In this document: positions 1 through 9,132 of the stretch, piece by piece
How the letters are laid out: each line of letters starts with the position of its first letter
Position numbering within the stretch: the stretch's first letter is position 1
Assembly (NCBI GenBank): GCA_014529385.2
Contig: CM043971.1
Location: forward strand, 59,262,209-59,326,208
Direction of reading: 5' to 3'
DNA: 64,000 nucleotides
Source of the DNA: Adiantum capillus-veneris
Taxonomy: Eukaryota; Streptophyta; Polypodiopsida; Polypodiales; Pteridaceae
The notes under the pieces: model-generated
Databases searched by the model: none
Seen by the model: only the letters and a program-made list of their open reading frames with translations
Told to the model about the DNA's origin: nothing
Program-made: the position numbers and the translations under genes

Positions 1-2
1 GA

Positions 3-391
3 AGAAGACAGTTCCATGGTAGGGATGCAGCTCCAGGACAATATCTTCCTAGTTTATGTGAGGCACCCATCCTAATCTTCTACAACGGAATGTCACAAGA
101 GGGAATACTGCAACCTATGCTTTCAAGACATTATCTTGCTTCTTAGGTGGTCCAATGCTGTCACAAAATGCTGACAAAGTTATCCTCGTCGACAAGGTTT
201 TTGGGAGAGAATGTTTTGGTTACTCGCCAGGATATATTGGGGGCCGTGCAGCATATTACTACACATACACAACAATGGAATTATCTTTAGGGAAAGAAAA
301 CCCTACTAAACTCGTAGATTATGGCAAACATTTAATGATCAGATACAAGAGCGAGGTTCTAAATGATATTTGCAAATCATCAAAAGGTTGA
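3..391 (+). pseudogene. Gene B remnant (3' part), copy I
   Basis: The product is not recognised. The translation matches the C-terminal exon of gene B in copy II (11733-12168 minus). Shared blocks are the LxxLSxFLG segment, the NA(D/N)K(V/I)(I/M)L segment and the FGY(S/A)xG segment followed by an RA residue pair. The match begins in one frame (from position 3, RRxFHGRDAA-like) and continues in another from about position 100 to the stop at 391, so there is a frameshift around 95-115. The upstream part lies outside the window. It ends 79 bp before the 3' end of the convergent gene A. No membrane segment or known domain is visible. Homology to copy II is clear, but function is unknown. Confidence 0.6.
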
Positions 392-470
392 AATAGTTGT
401 GGTACATATTGAATTTAATTCTACAGGCATTTCTGGTACATCCGATCATCTAAACTCTAACTCTCTTGTT

Positions 471-3178
471 TCATTGATGATTGGCATATTGCATTTTCTC
501 CCTCCACCTCATTTGACTTTCAAGAGCACTTGAGTTGTTGAATGCGTCTGCTCGCTTTCTTTTCTGAAGTTGCAAATGTCTGATTGCCTGTACGGTTGCT
601 GAAGAGGCCAATACTTGCTTTTGTTGCATGCGATGAATGATTCTAAAATAAAACCACTGAAATAAATCCTTCAAAATGTTTTCCTTATTTCAAGAGCCTC
701 CATCATGTGTGTGTCTGAAGCAGCCATTTCTAGCCATGTAATGAGACTTCTCTAGGCACTGGGTGTTCCATATACCTGGATTCACATACTTTTGCATGAA
801 ATATGGAAAATAATTAAAAATAATGTGTTGCAAAACAAGAAATTTATTTAGAAATTTAAACAAAAACTTTAGTACTGAGACTATCTAAGGTGCTTTGAAT
901 TTACCATGTAATGAGTGATTTGAGTGTTAGTCCATTTTGTCTTGAAGGATTTTTCAGTAGTTGAAGGTTCTATTTAAACTTGCTGAGATTATCCTTCAAC
1001 CAATCATCATTCTCACACATTTGAAATAACGTGTCAATGCAACGCCACACATAACCCTTTGCATTGCGAGTTGTTGGCTCTTGGTCTTTCACTGCTAAAT
1101 GAAGATTTTTCCAGTGCATATACTTAATTTTGCTAATGTAGGTAGAGTGATATACTCTCCCTCGCTTTGTTAGCTTCACATCTTTCATACCTTGAGGTTT
1201 AGATAGAAAATGGCGTGCCTTGACCCCACCTATGGATGGTTTGCAGGGTACATCTTTCTCATTGGTTGACCTTTTTTCGTCCCGCTGGATTTTCACATTG
1301 CCCCCATGTAGACCAATATCTGACAAAACTAGTTCCAAAGTCTCTAGAGCGACTTGTTGTTCAACTGATTTTTTGATTTTCGAAGCAAACCCAATGTACA
1401 GATATACCAACGTCTCTACAATTTGGTAGAGACCATGCATTGTACAAATATGGACATTAACAAGTGGTATATCCAGAACTGGTAAAAAATTAGAGTCTTG
1501 ATTGTGACGAGTAGGAGCCTTTTGCCACCACTTTGAGTCCGTCACCTTTGCAGGCTCCATGCAATACAAGCATGGATACTTTGCTATGGCACCCATTCCA
1601 CAATTATACATATACTTCAGTGTTTTGAGGTCGCCTGCAAGATGCCATTGAACTTGAAAGTCTCCTCTCCCATCTACACCCAATGCCTCTCATCAATTCA
1701 TTTGCCTATCAATGATATCCTGAATAGGGGTTTGATGGAACACCCCAAATAAAATGTCATGGTCTTCTTTCTTTACCTGCAAGATTAATCATTATGAGAT
1801 ACGAAAAATAAATCTAAAATTTAGGTACAATAGAGGGCTTGCTAGAGCTGCAAAATTGAAGATAACTGGATTACCTGAAATGCACCAAGCCACCATATGT
1901 TTGTTTTTGATTGAACACTAAAGTATGAAGGTCATCAGTGGGGCCTTTGGAAATATCCCTATTCATTAATGTGATTGTAACTCGCTTTAGCTTCTTCTCT
2001 TTAAGAATCTCACACTCATCTAGCTTCACAACAAAATATAGAACGCCACCTATCTCTTTGAATGTGATATTGTAGAACTCTATCATTCTAGTTTGCAACA
2101 AAGTGAGGTCCATGAAGTTATTGTTGTACTCATCATAAGTGACAGTAGTTCCCTGTGAGCTATAAATATCTTGAATATGAAATGGACATCCAATGAAGTC
2201 AGTCTGTTCATTATTGAGCTGTAGTCTTTCCTTCCAAACACTTGCAGCTGTTGGTAAAAGCTTAGACTTTATTCTCTTTTTCACAAATATGGAAGAGATA
2301 GACTGTTGAATAGCTGAGTAACCTCTTTTACTAACTCCAAGGGAGTCCAATGTACCATGTATCTGCTTGGCAAGCACTGCATTCCTTGACTTGAATCTGT
2401 CAACGACATCCTGTTGCAAAACCTTAAACTTTTTGTCATGCATTATATCCTTTGCAAGACCACTAGTTATCAATGTCTTTAACTGCTTTTCCTACATTGA
2501 CCTTCAAGTCTATGTTTTCTTTGTCTCGATAGATAGAATCTCTACAAAGAAAGCATAAATAACATAAGCAAAAACTTAGATTAGTTTAAATTAATTAGAC
2601 AGTTTACAATGCTCACCTCAATGCTTGAATTATTTTCTTAAGGCCGCCAGATCAGCATACCTTCAACCTTTCAAGATTCCGTAGTTTCTTCTTTCGCACA
2701 CGAGTGCCTAACATTTTCTCTTTGTTTTATAATGACCATACCTTTGTTTGCAAGACCTGTGATTCTTGTGTGTGTTGCATTACAGTCTTTTGGCCCTCAT
2801 AATGCAAGTTTGAAAGTCTCTAAATCTCATTGGCTTGGTGCTTCAATATGTCTTTATAAGTTTTTGATTTGTTGTTTAGAGCTTTACAGTAGCCAAGCAA
2901 TCCATTCTCTCCATTACCTGCAAAGGTCAATAAGTTAGTGGGACTTGAAATGCAGGGAAATTACTGGTCATGGGAGTCAATGGATAGAGTGAGCCTTTTG
3001 TCCAAATATCTAAGTATTTTGCTCCCTCTGCTCTGAGTCTCTCTATCATGATCGGTGTCACTTTGATGTTAGTTTTGGCTCGCTTACACAGTGGTGTATA
3101 TTGGGGATCCAGGTCAATGTGTAGATGGTAGAAGGGTCTTTTAAGGAGGACATTTGTGGGGGTGGAAGAAGAAGCCAT
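471..3178 (-). pseudogene. Gene A, putative transposase, copy I (spliced, broken)
   Basis: Minus-strand gene of about four exons. Exon 1 starts at the ATG at 3178 (MASSSTPTNV). Exon 2 (about 2559-1875) follows an intron with GTGAGC donor and TTTGTAG acceptor. Exon 3 (about 1779-960) follows an intron ending CTTGCAG. The last exon covers about 780-471. Visible motifs in order are LDIW, LGVSKRGYSAI, VKLDEC, GDFQVQWHLAGDLKTLKYM, KYPCLYCM, NVHICTMH, IGGVKARHFLSK, LEKSHYMA and LFQWFYFRIIHRM. The GD...CxxC block and the EKSHY block resemble a large group of uncharacterised, probably RNase H-fold transposases that I recall from metazoan repeats. That link is from memory. Relative to copy III it carries at least two one-base frameshifts (near 2960 and 2490), and frames also change near 960 and 1690. 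It is not functional as it stands. Confidence 0.65.
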
Positions 3179-3531
3179 GTATGCAATAGTGCAAGAAAGG
3201 AAGGATTTCTTTAAGGTCAGTGCACAAACAGTGAGAGAGTAAGGAGAGAGCAGGTTTGGAAGGATATGTCCTATTTCCTTTAGTCATACATTCCATGTAC
3301 AGGAAACTCCCTCCAATTCTAGGACGTTCTTTAAATGCAACTGAAAACGATTTGTTCTTCAATCATCACGGCCATTATGACATTGTGGCAAGAATCTACT
3401 TGTAAGTGCATTTTTCCAATGGTTATTCCAATTTTACAATTGCTTTTACCACACCTATTTTCTAGAGAGAGAAAGTCAAAATTCTATTTTTCTTAGAAGA
3501 CCCTCCAAATGACCTCCGAAATTTCCTAATG

Positions 3532-4671
3532 TTGGCATAGATGCAAGTCCATAGGAATATAGATCTAACATGCTAAGCTTTGGATAACTAATCTCAGGAT
3601 ATGGAGGTTAGTTTTTTATATCAATGAACCTAATAAAAGGATGGGCCACCTTTGCATTGGGATAATTGATCCCATTGAGGTTGAATGCAAAAGAACATCC
3701 ATGCAACATCTCTAAAAGGGGTCCAAATACCTCACCCTTAACTAGGAGCTATCTCGAGTTTCCAAACTTTGGCCAAATTATAGGGCCAAAATTTCAAAAG
3801 AGGAGGTGGCCAAATATGGCATTGTGGAGCTTGAGTGCCACAGTGGAAAAGCAGAGGTGCATTGATGTTGTAAAGGAAAATTGATTTCCCATTGATATGG
3901 AAGCGAGAATTACATTGTATACATAGGCACTTGGCCTTTGATTATTGGTGTGTTCCAATTTACAATGGTGAACCCATGTGCTGTTCTAGCATGATAAGAA
4001 GCCCGTTGAAGCAAGGGTACAAAAATAGCTAGAAAAGTGGAGTACTTGAAGACTTTGGCCAAGGTAGAGTACAAGTGAGAGCTTGACTCCTTGTAGCTTG
4101 CATAGCTTCCCCATATTGCTCCCGGCTAGAGAACCAACTAATCTAAGTCATTTCCAATGCTATGAATATTTTTTCCAAGCCACCTAAGGTTTTCTCCTTC
4201 CTGAAGAGGAAAAATTTGAGAGGTTGTCCCTTGCTTATTTTTGCTCAGTTTTGGACGGTTTAAGTGTTTTACTACTCTCAGTATAATAGGGTCATTAACT
4301 AGATTAGAGAAGTTGATTGCATCGTCAAATTCAAGTACCAATCTAATTAGTTTTAGTTATTTTAAAATATTGAGCTGTATTTTCGGGCATCTTCAAAATT
4401 TGTCTTAGAGGCTGGGTAATGGCTAGAAATAAATAGCATGCCTATCCTCTACACAACGTTTCATCCGATTTACATGAGATTCGACTCCCCAAAACATGAT
4501 AGATGGATGTGGATAAGTAGATAGCATTATGTCATCTTCTCGGAGGGGTTACACATGCATAGGTATGTTAATATAGCATGCGAGAGTTCAACATAAGGGT
4601 TCTTTTATTAAGAAAAATTAATAGATTACATTTACAAAAGGGGGATTTTTATTTCATTTTGAGAAAAAATA
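3532..4671. other. Flanking DNA, no gene recognised
   Basis: AT-rich sequence between copy I and the small CACTA element. Short reading frames exist on both strands (for example 4138-4341 minus), but none shows a recognisable domain, splice structure or homology to other parts of the window. It is probably old degraded repeat or intergenic DNA. Confidence 0.4.
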
Positions 4672-4852
4672 CACTACAACTTGCCGGCGAAAATCGACAC
4701 GAATATCGACGACTCAAAGCTTGTTTTAAAAGTAAAAAGCCCTGGAATAAGCGTCGGAATGACCGTCAAAATCGTAACATCGGTATATGCACTGGTATAT
4801 ATTAATCCCATCGGAATAAGCAATGAAACTTACGCCGATATATGCTTCTTAA

Positions 4853-5379
4853 CACTAGTCTGGTAACCTAACAGGACATAAAAGTGTCCTTTCAAGGTTT
4901 TGGGAAAAGTTTCCAAAACCATAATAGATCCGCTCACTTTGAAAAATCGTTTCATGAGCTTATAGTCAAACACTACTATATATGACAAAAATGAGAAATT
5001 TGTAAAATTTCTTATGTCTTGGTCACAACAAGCCTCCAAAGTTGATGGACCAATGCATTTTGCCCAAAACAGCCATTTCTTATGGTTGATTGCATATAAA
5101 TAAGAGTGCGGATTTTTGAGATAAAACTCCCCATTAACTTCAATGGCAAAAACATCGGTACAAAGAAGTTGCACTTTTGCCATTGTGCAAGAGTAAGGTT
5201 AATGGTGAGATCAATATTACAAAAAAAATGTCATGTTTTTTCAGGTCATAAGGCAACTTTGTGGATATATAGCACCTAGAGATTCATTTTTATACTCTTC
5301 AAATAACTCAAGCAAAATTATCACTTAACAAGACACAAAAGTGTCCAAGTACATAAAGTGTCTTATTACTAGTCTAGTG
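4853..5379. mobile_element. Nested 527-bp element with CACTAG...CTAGTG ends
   Basis: It interrupts the left subterminal repeats of the small CACTA. The ends form an imperfect inverted repeat, CACTAGTCTGGTAA on the left against CACTAGACTAGTAA on the right (reverse complement). Internal copies of AAGTGTC lie close to both ends (about 4886, 5340 and 5358). I found no matching target duplication (TAA against TTG), so insertion is inferred from the interruption and the TIRs. A 117-codon frame (4830-5183 minus) runs across its left boundary. It matches nothing I know and is probably fortuitous. Confidence 0.5.
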
Positions 5380-5478
5380 TTGATAAGCGCCGGTATGTAA
5401 TTTTGCTATATCGACGCCTATATCAAGGCTTATTCCAGTGTGTATACCGACTCCTACAACGGAGGTAAAACTTACAAA

Positions 5479-5754
5479 GAGAGGATTGGGAACTAATGTT
5501 GCATGTACTGCAGCAGTAGAAAACAACCCCCTCTTCCCATGGGAAAGTGCACAAGCAACCGCACTCCACCTACAGTTTGACGCTAAAGAGCGAGTCTATA
5601 CAGACTAGCATGTATAGAGAGGATTGGGAACTAATGTTGCATGTACTGCAGCAGTAGAAAAAAACCCTCTCTTCCCATGGGAAATGCACAAGCAACCGCA
5701 CTCTACCTACAATTTGATGCTAAAGAGCGAGTGTATACAGACTAGCAAAATTAT
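5479..5754. repeat. 138-bp tandem duplication (two units)
   Basis: Unit 1 starts at 5479 and unit 2 at 5617, both with GAGAGGATTGGGAAC and both running through CATGTACTGCAGCAG to CAGACTAGCA. The units differ by a few substitutions and one-base indels. Located within the small CACTA. Confidence 0.9.
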
Positions 5755-5806
5755 GAGAAGAACAAAATCACAAAATCAAAAGTTTAACCATGACAAGTTC
5801 TCAAAA

Positions 5807-6110
5807 TCATAACCATAACGTCTACTTGAAAACCGCAAAACAATAAACAAAACCCACTTGACATACCATAACCATAACCATCTTGTCATACCATAACCAT
5901 AATAGCCATACCATCATTGCAAAACCATAACCTGATTGCCAAACCATAACCATAACATGATTTGCCAAACTATAACCTGATCGTCATACCACAATCATAA
6001 TTGCAAAACCATAACCATAACCATAACCATAACCATAACCTCTATGTCATACCATAATTGTAAAACCATAACCATAACCATAACCTAATTGTCATATCAC
6101 AATCATAATC
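5807..6110. repeat. CCATAA/ATAACC-rich simple array
   Basis: Irregular hexamer-based array of the word CCATAA. It is densest at 6006-6046 and 6064-6086, with decayed, longer-period repeats (for example TTGCAAAACCATAACC and TGTCATACCATAACC) between. It lies in the small CACTA. Confidence 0.8.
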
Positions 6111-6383
6111 GTAAATGAAAGAAAAATCATAAACATATGCATGAAACTGTACATGTATACAATGAATGAGTACAGCTGTATCAAGAAGACCACATGTACA
6201 AAAATATATGTATATGGAGGATGTCACCCTCATGGTAATGCCTCCCAGTCAACGGCCTCTCCCTCCTCCTGTAGTAGCTAGGGTAAAAGGGCCACAAGTT
6301 TATGCTTGTACCCACAATTCTCCTATCGGCGTGTCGGAGGTCGCTTCACGACAACTTCTTAAAAAACTATGGTTTATTCATTA

Positions 6384-7513
6384 GTGTACGCTATTGAAGT
6401 CTGATTGTGTTATTTTACTTCGTTTATCAAAGTCTATTTACATTTTTGAAGTACACAAGTCATTTCCAAAGTTCATTTGCAAGTTTTCTACTGTTTGCCA
6501 CTAGCTTTAACAACCTCACATTCTCTAGCCATGCCCGATCCCCGCATACGTCGGTCTAGACGTGTATGGAGATCAGGACCACAGGGTGATAATCTTGTGA
6601 GTCGTCTTTATTGGTCAATGACTATATATTAGGGTTTTTGAAGTCTGTGTGCGCTATTGAAGTCCAAGTGCGTTATTTTACTTTGTTTATCAAAGTCCAT
6701 TTGCGTTTTTGAAGTACACAAGTCATTTTTGAAGTCCGTTAGAGGTTTTTCTACTATTTGCCACTAGCTCTAACAACCTCACATTCTCTAGCCACGCCGG
6801 ATCTCCACATACCTCGGTTTAGAGGTGCACGGAGATCATGACCACAAGGTAATAATCTCATCTTTATTGGTCAATGAATATATATTAGGGGTCTGAAAGT
6901 CTGTGTACGCTATTGAAGTCTAATTGCATTATTTTACTTCGTTTGTTGAAGTCCGTTTGCGTTTTTGAAGTACACAAGTCAATTGTCGCAGACTTTTGCA
7001 TTTTCGAAGTCCGTTTGCAGTTTTTCTACTATTTGCCGCTAGCTCTAACAACCTCACATTCTTTAGCCATGCTCGATCTCCGCACACCTCGGTCTAGAGG
7101 TGCACAGAGATCAAAACCACATGGAAATCATCTCATCTTTATTGGTCAAGGACTATATATTAGGGTTTTTGAAGTTTGTATGCGCTATTGAAGTCCGGTT
7201 TCATTATTTTACTTCGTTTTTCGAGGTCCATTTGCATTCTTGAAGTACACAATTCATTTGTGTTTCCAAAGTCCGTTTGCCGTTCTTCTACTATTTCTCG
7301 TTAGCTCTAACAACCTCACATTCTCTAGCCATGCTTGATCTCCATACACCTCGATCTAGAGGTGCATGGAGATCAGGACCACATGGTAATAATCTCGTCT
7401 TTACTGGTCAATGACTATATATTAGGCTTTTTGAAGTCTGTGTATGCTATTGATATTCGATTGTGTTATTTTACTTCGTTTGTCAAAGTTCGTTTGGGTT
7501 TTTGAAGTACACT
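6384..7513 (+). repeat. Tandem array of about 265-bp units, about 4.3 copies
   Basis: Units begin with GTRTRCGCTATTGAAGTC-like sequence at 6384, 6647, 6903, 7178 and 7440 (periods 263, 256, 275 and 262). Each unit contains AACAACCTCACATTCT, a CTAGAGGTGCAYGGAGATCA-like block and TTATTGGTCAATGACTATAT. The last unit is partial and stops near 7513. Copies have diverged by scattered substitutions, so the array is not recent. A single inverted copy of the central part is found at 39920-40030. Confidence 0.9.
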
Positions 7514-8219
7514 GAGTGGCAAACACTGAGCTATTAACATTGAGCGGATAACACTAAGCGGATAACACTGAGCGGTTAGTGTTAAATGACTAAACCCAAT
7601 TAAGCAAATAACCTACGATAAGTCACAATTACAAAAATAACAATATATATTTCAAATTTCTAAATTTATTTACACAAAAACAACAAAACTAATTAGAAAA
7701 TAACATAAACCAAAATAGATCTTTCTTTTAATGATAAGATGTAGTTATCTTTCTTAGTTAATGATGATTTTTAATTAATATTATTGATAAAATAATATTT
7801 TTTAAAAATTAGAAAATATATGTTTGCATTGTATATAGTGTGTTTATATTGTTTAGTGTGCATTTTTATTTACTTGTGTGTATGTTTATGTGAATGTATG
7901 TGTGTATGTGTGTATGCAACAAACAACAATGTTAGAGCACTCACATGCAGCCTATTTGAGCAATAAAGAGTTGGAAAAATATCCTCAAATCTGCAAAAAC
8001 GCACGCACACACGCTATGTTACACACACATACACTAAAGTGCACAAATCTACAAGGAAACTTGAAAAAAATTTCACCTTGTTGATGGGGAAAATCCATGA
8101 GTGAAAATCTCACCTTTGGTAAGGCATGAGGCAGCAGATCTGCAGCAAGTGAGAAGGAGCAGGGCAAGAGAAGAAGAGAAGAAAGGAGAAAAATGCGTAG
8201 GAAAGACCCGCAATTCTGT
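7514..8219. other. AT-rich interior of the small CACTA, no gene
   Basis: Contains short AGCGGATAACACTG repeats (7530-7590), an AT-rich stretch and a GTGTATGT-rich stretch (7850-7920). No supported coding region. Confidence 0.5.
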
Positions 8220-8416
8220 TTTTTGCAAGGTCCGCCGATACAGGTGTCAAATACACATCGGTATGAGCATTGGTATGTGTGCCAGTATAGTCATCGATAT
8301 CAGCACCAGTATGAGCGCCAAAAATTTGACTCCCTGTAGATTTACCTACACATATACCGATGCCTGCCATTAATGCCGGTAATTGAACGTCGGAATTTAA
8401 GCGAGCTCTTGTAGTG

Positions 8417-8761
8417 ATATGTAAGTTTCTTAAGAATAAGGGATTGTTTTATCACCTTAGAGCATGTAAGTACATGGGTTTTTTTAATATCCTTTCAACA
8501 GATTTCATTAATGTGATCACAAACACGCAAACATGCTAATAACATTGAGTGATTACACCTTAAAAACACATAATCACATTAGATATTAACATAACCCTCA
8601 TGTTAACCTATGTAAACCACTTTAGCCGGTAAACCTACCGGGTTTTCTTTATTTCTTTGCAGGCCCGTCCGGCTTTTTACTTATCCTGATGGGCCCATCA
8701 AGAAATAAAAAAAGCCCAGCATTCCATTTTGTTAAAAATAAAAAGTATTTCAGTTTTAGCC
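8417..8761. other. Spacer between the CACTA and element copy II
   Basis: After the ATA target duplication the pre-insertion sequence continues to the first base of the CATTAGGG terminus. No gene or recognisable repeat is visible. Confidence 0.5.
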
Positions 8762-8794
8762 CATTAGGGCCAAAAACGACTCAAAAAGGGATGT
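8762..8794 (+). repeat. Left terminal inverted repeat of copy II
   Basis: Begins CATTAGGGCCAAAAACGAC. It pairs with the reverse complement of 23027-23059 with two mismatches over 33 bp. Copies I and III start with a related CATTAGGA terminus. Confidence 0.85.
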
Positions 8795-9132
8795 GTAAGG
8801 AATTGATTAAATTATTAATTAGCAGAGCCGTTTGTGGTCAAAACGGCTTCAAATTTTTCCGTTTTGGTCATTTAAAGCATATCTACACAATCTAAAGCGT
8901 ATCTAGGTACATATCTCTAAATATTCAAAAAAATATCATTTTCTTCACATTCCTTTGTGGCTCACCTCGAAATTTGTTTTCATTTACTTCACTTGGCGGA
9001 AAATAGTTGTTTCCACTTTTGAATCTCTCTTTTTTCTCTCACCTTTCGCGAGCTTTATCTCTTCTTCTCTGATGCACCTTGTTCTGCTGCTACTTTATTT
9101 CCATTATACTTTCTGATCCTTCATTACTTACA

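Larger units (their letters stand above)
1..3531 (-). mobile_element. Unfamiliar two-gene DNA element, copy I (one end only)
   Basis: The right-hand boundary is placed at 3531, where the minus strand reads CATTAGGAAATTTCGGAGG. The same terminus, in the other orientation, starts copy III at 62193, and homology to copy III stops there. A related CATTAGGG terminus starts copy II at 8762. Inside this boundary, gene A begins 353 bp in, the same distance as in copy III. Gene A (minus) converges on the 3' end of gene B (plus, 3-391). The other end lies left of position 1, so no TIR pair or target-site duplication can be checked here. Calling it a mobile element is an inference from three dispersed copies and from the TIRs seen in copy II. 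Confidence 0.7.
4672..8416. mobile_element. Small CACTA-type DNA transposon, non-autonomous
   Basis: The left end reads CACTACAACTTGCC and the right end reads GAGCTCTTGTAGTG, so the termini are inverted CACTACAA. The flanks are ATA (4669-4671) and ATA (8417-8419), the 3-bp target duplication expected of the CACTA superfamily. Subterminal zones (4680-4850, 5380-5480 and 8220-8400) contain many copies of a CGGTAT/ATACCG-type word, as expected for transposase-binding repeats. No transposase gene is present. The interior consists of a nested small element, a 138-bp duplication, a CCATAA array and a tandem array of about 265 bp. One module of that array also occurs, inverted, in the 17-kb CACTA at 39920-40030, which suggests a family link. 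Confidence 0.85.

Noticed and set aside
155..391. An intact 78-residue gene at the window start
   Set aside because: The upstream sequence in another frame is clearly the same homologous protein as gene B, so this is the end of a frameshifted remnant.
4830..5183. A 117-codon minus-strand gene
   Set aside because: It crosses the boundary of the nested element, has no homology to other copies or recognised domain, and lies in an AT-rich repeat.
5807..6110. CCATAA array as a telomere or interstitial telomere
   Set aside because: The plant telomere word is CCCTAAA (rarely CCCTAA). CCATAA differs, and the array lies inside a transposon with intact ends.
6384..7513. A CRISPR-like or satellite centromere array
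   Set aside because: Units are about 265 bp without spacers and there are only 4.3 copies. They lie within a CACTA element, so this is an internal tandem repeat.
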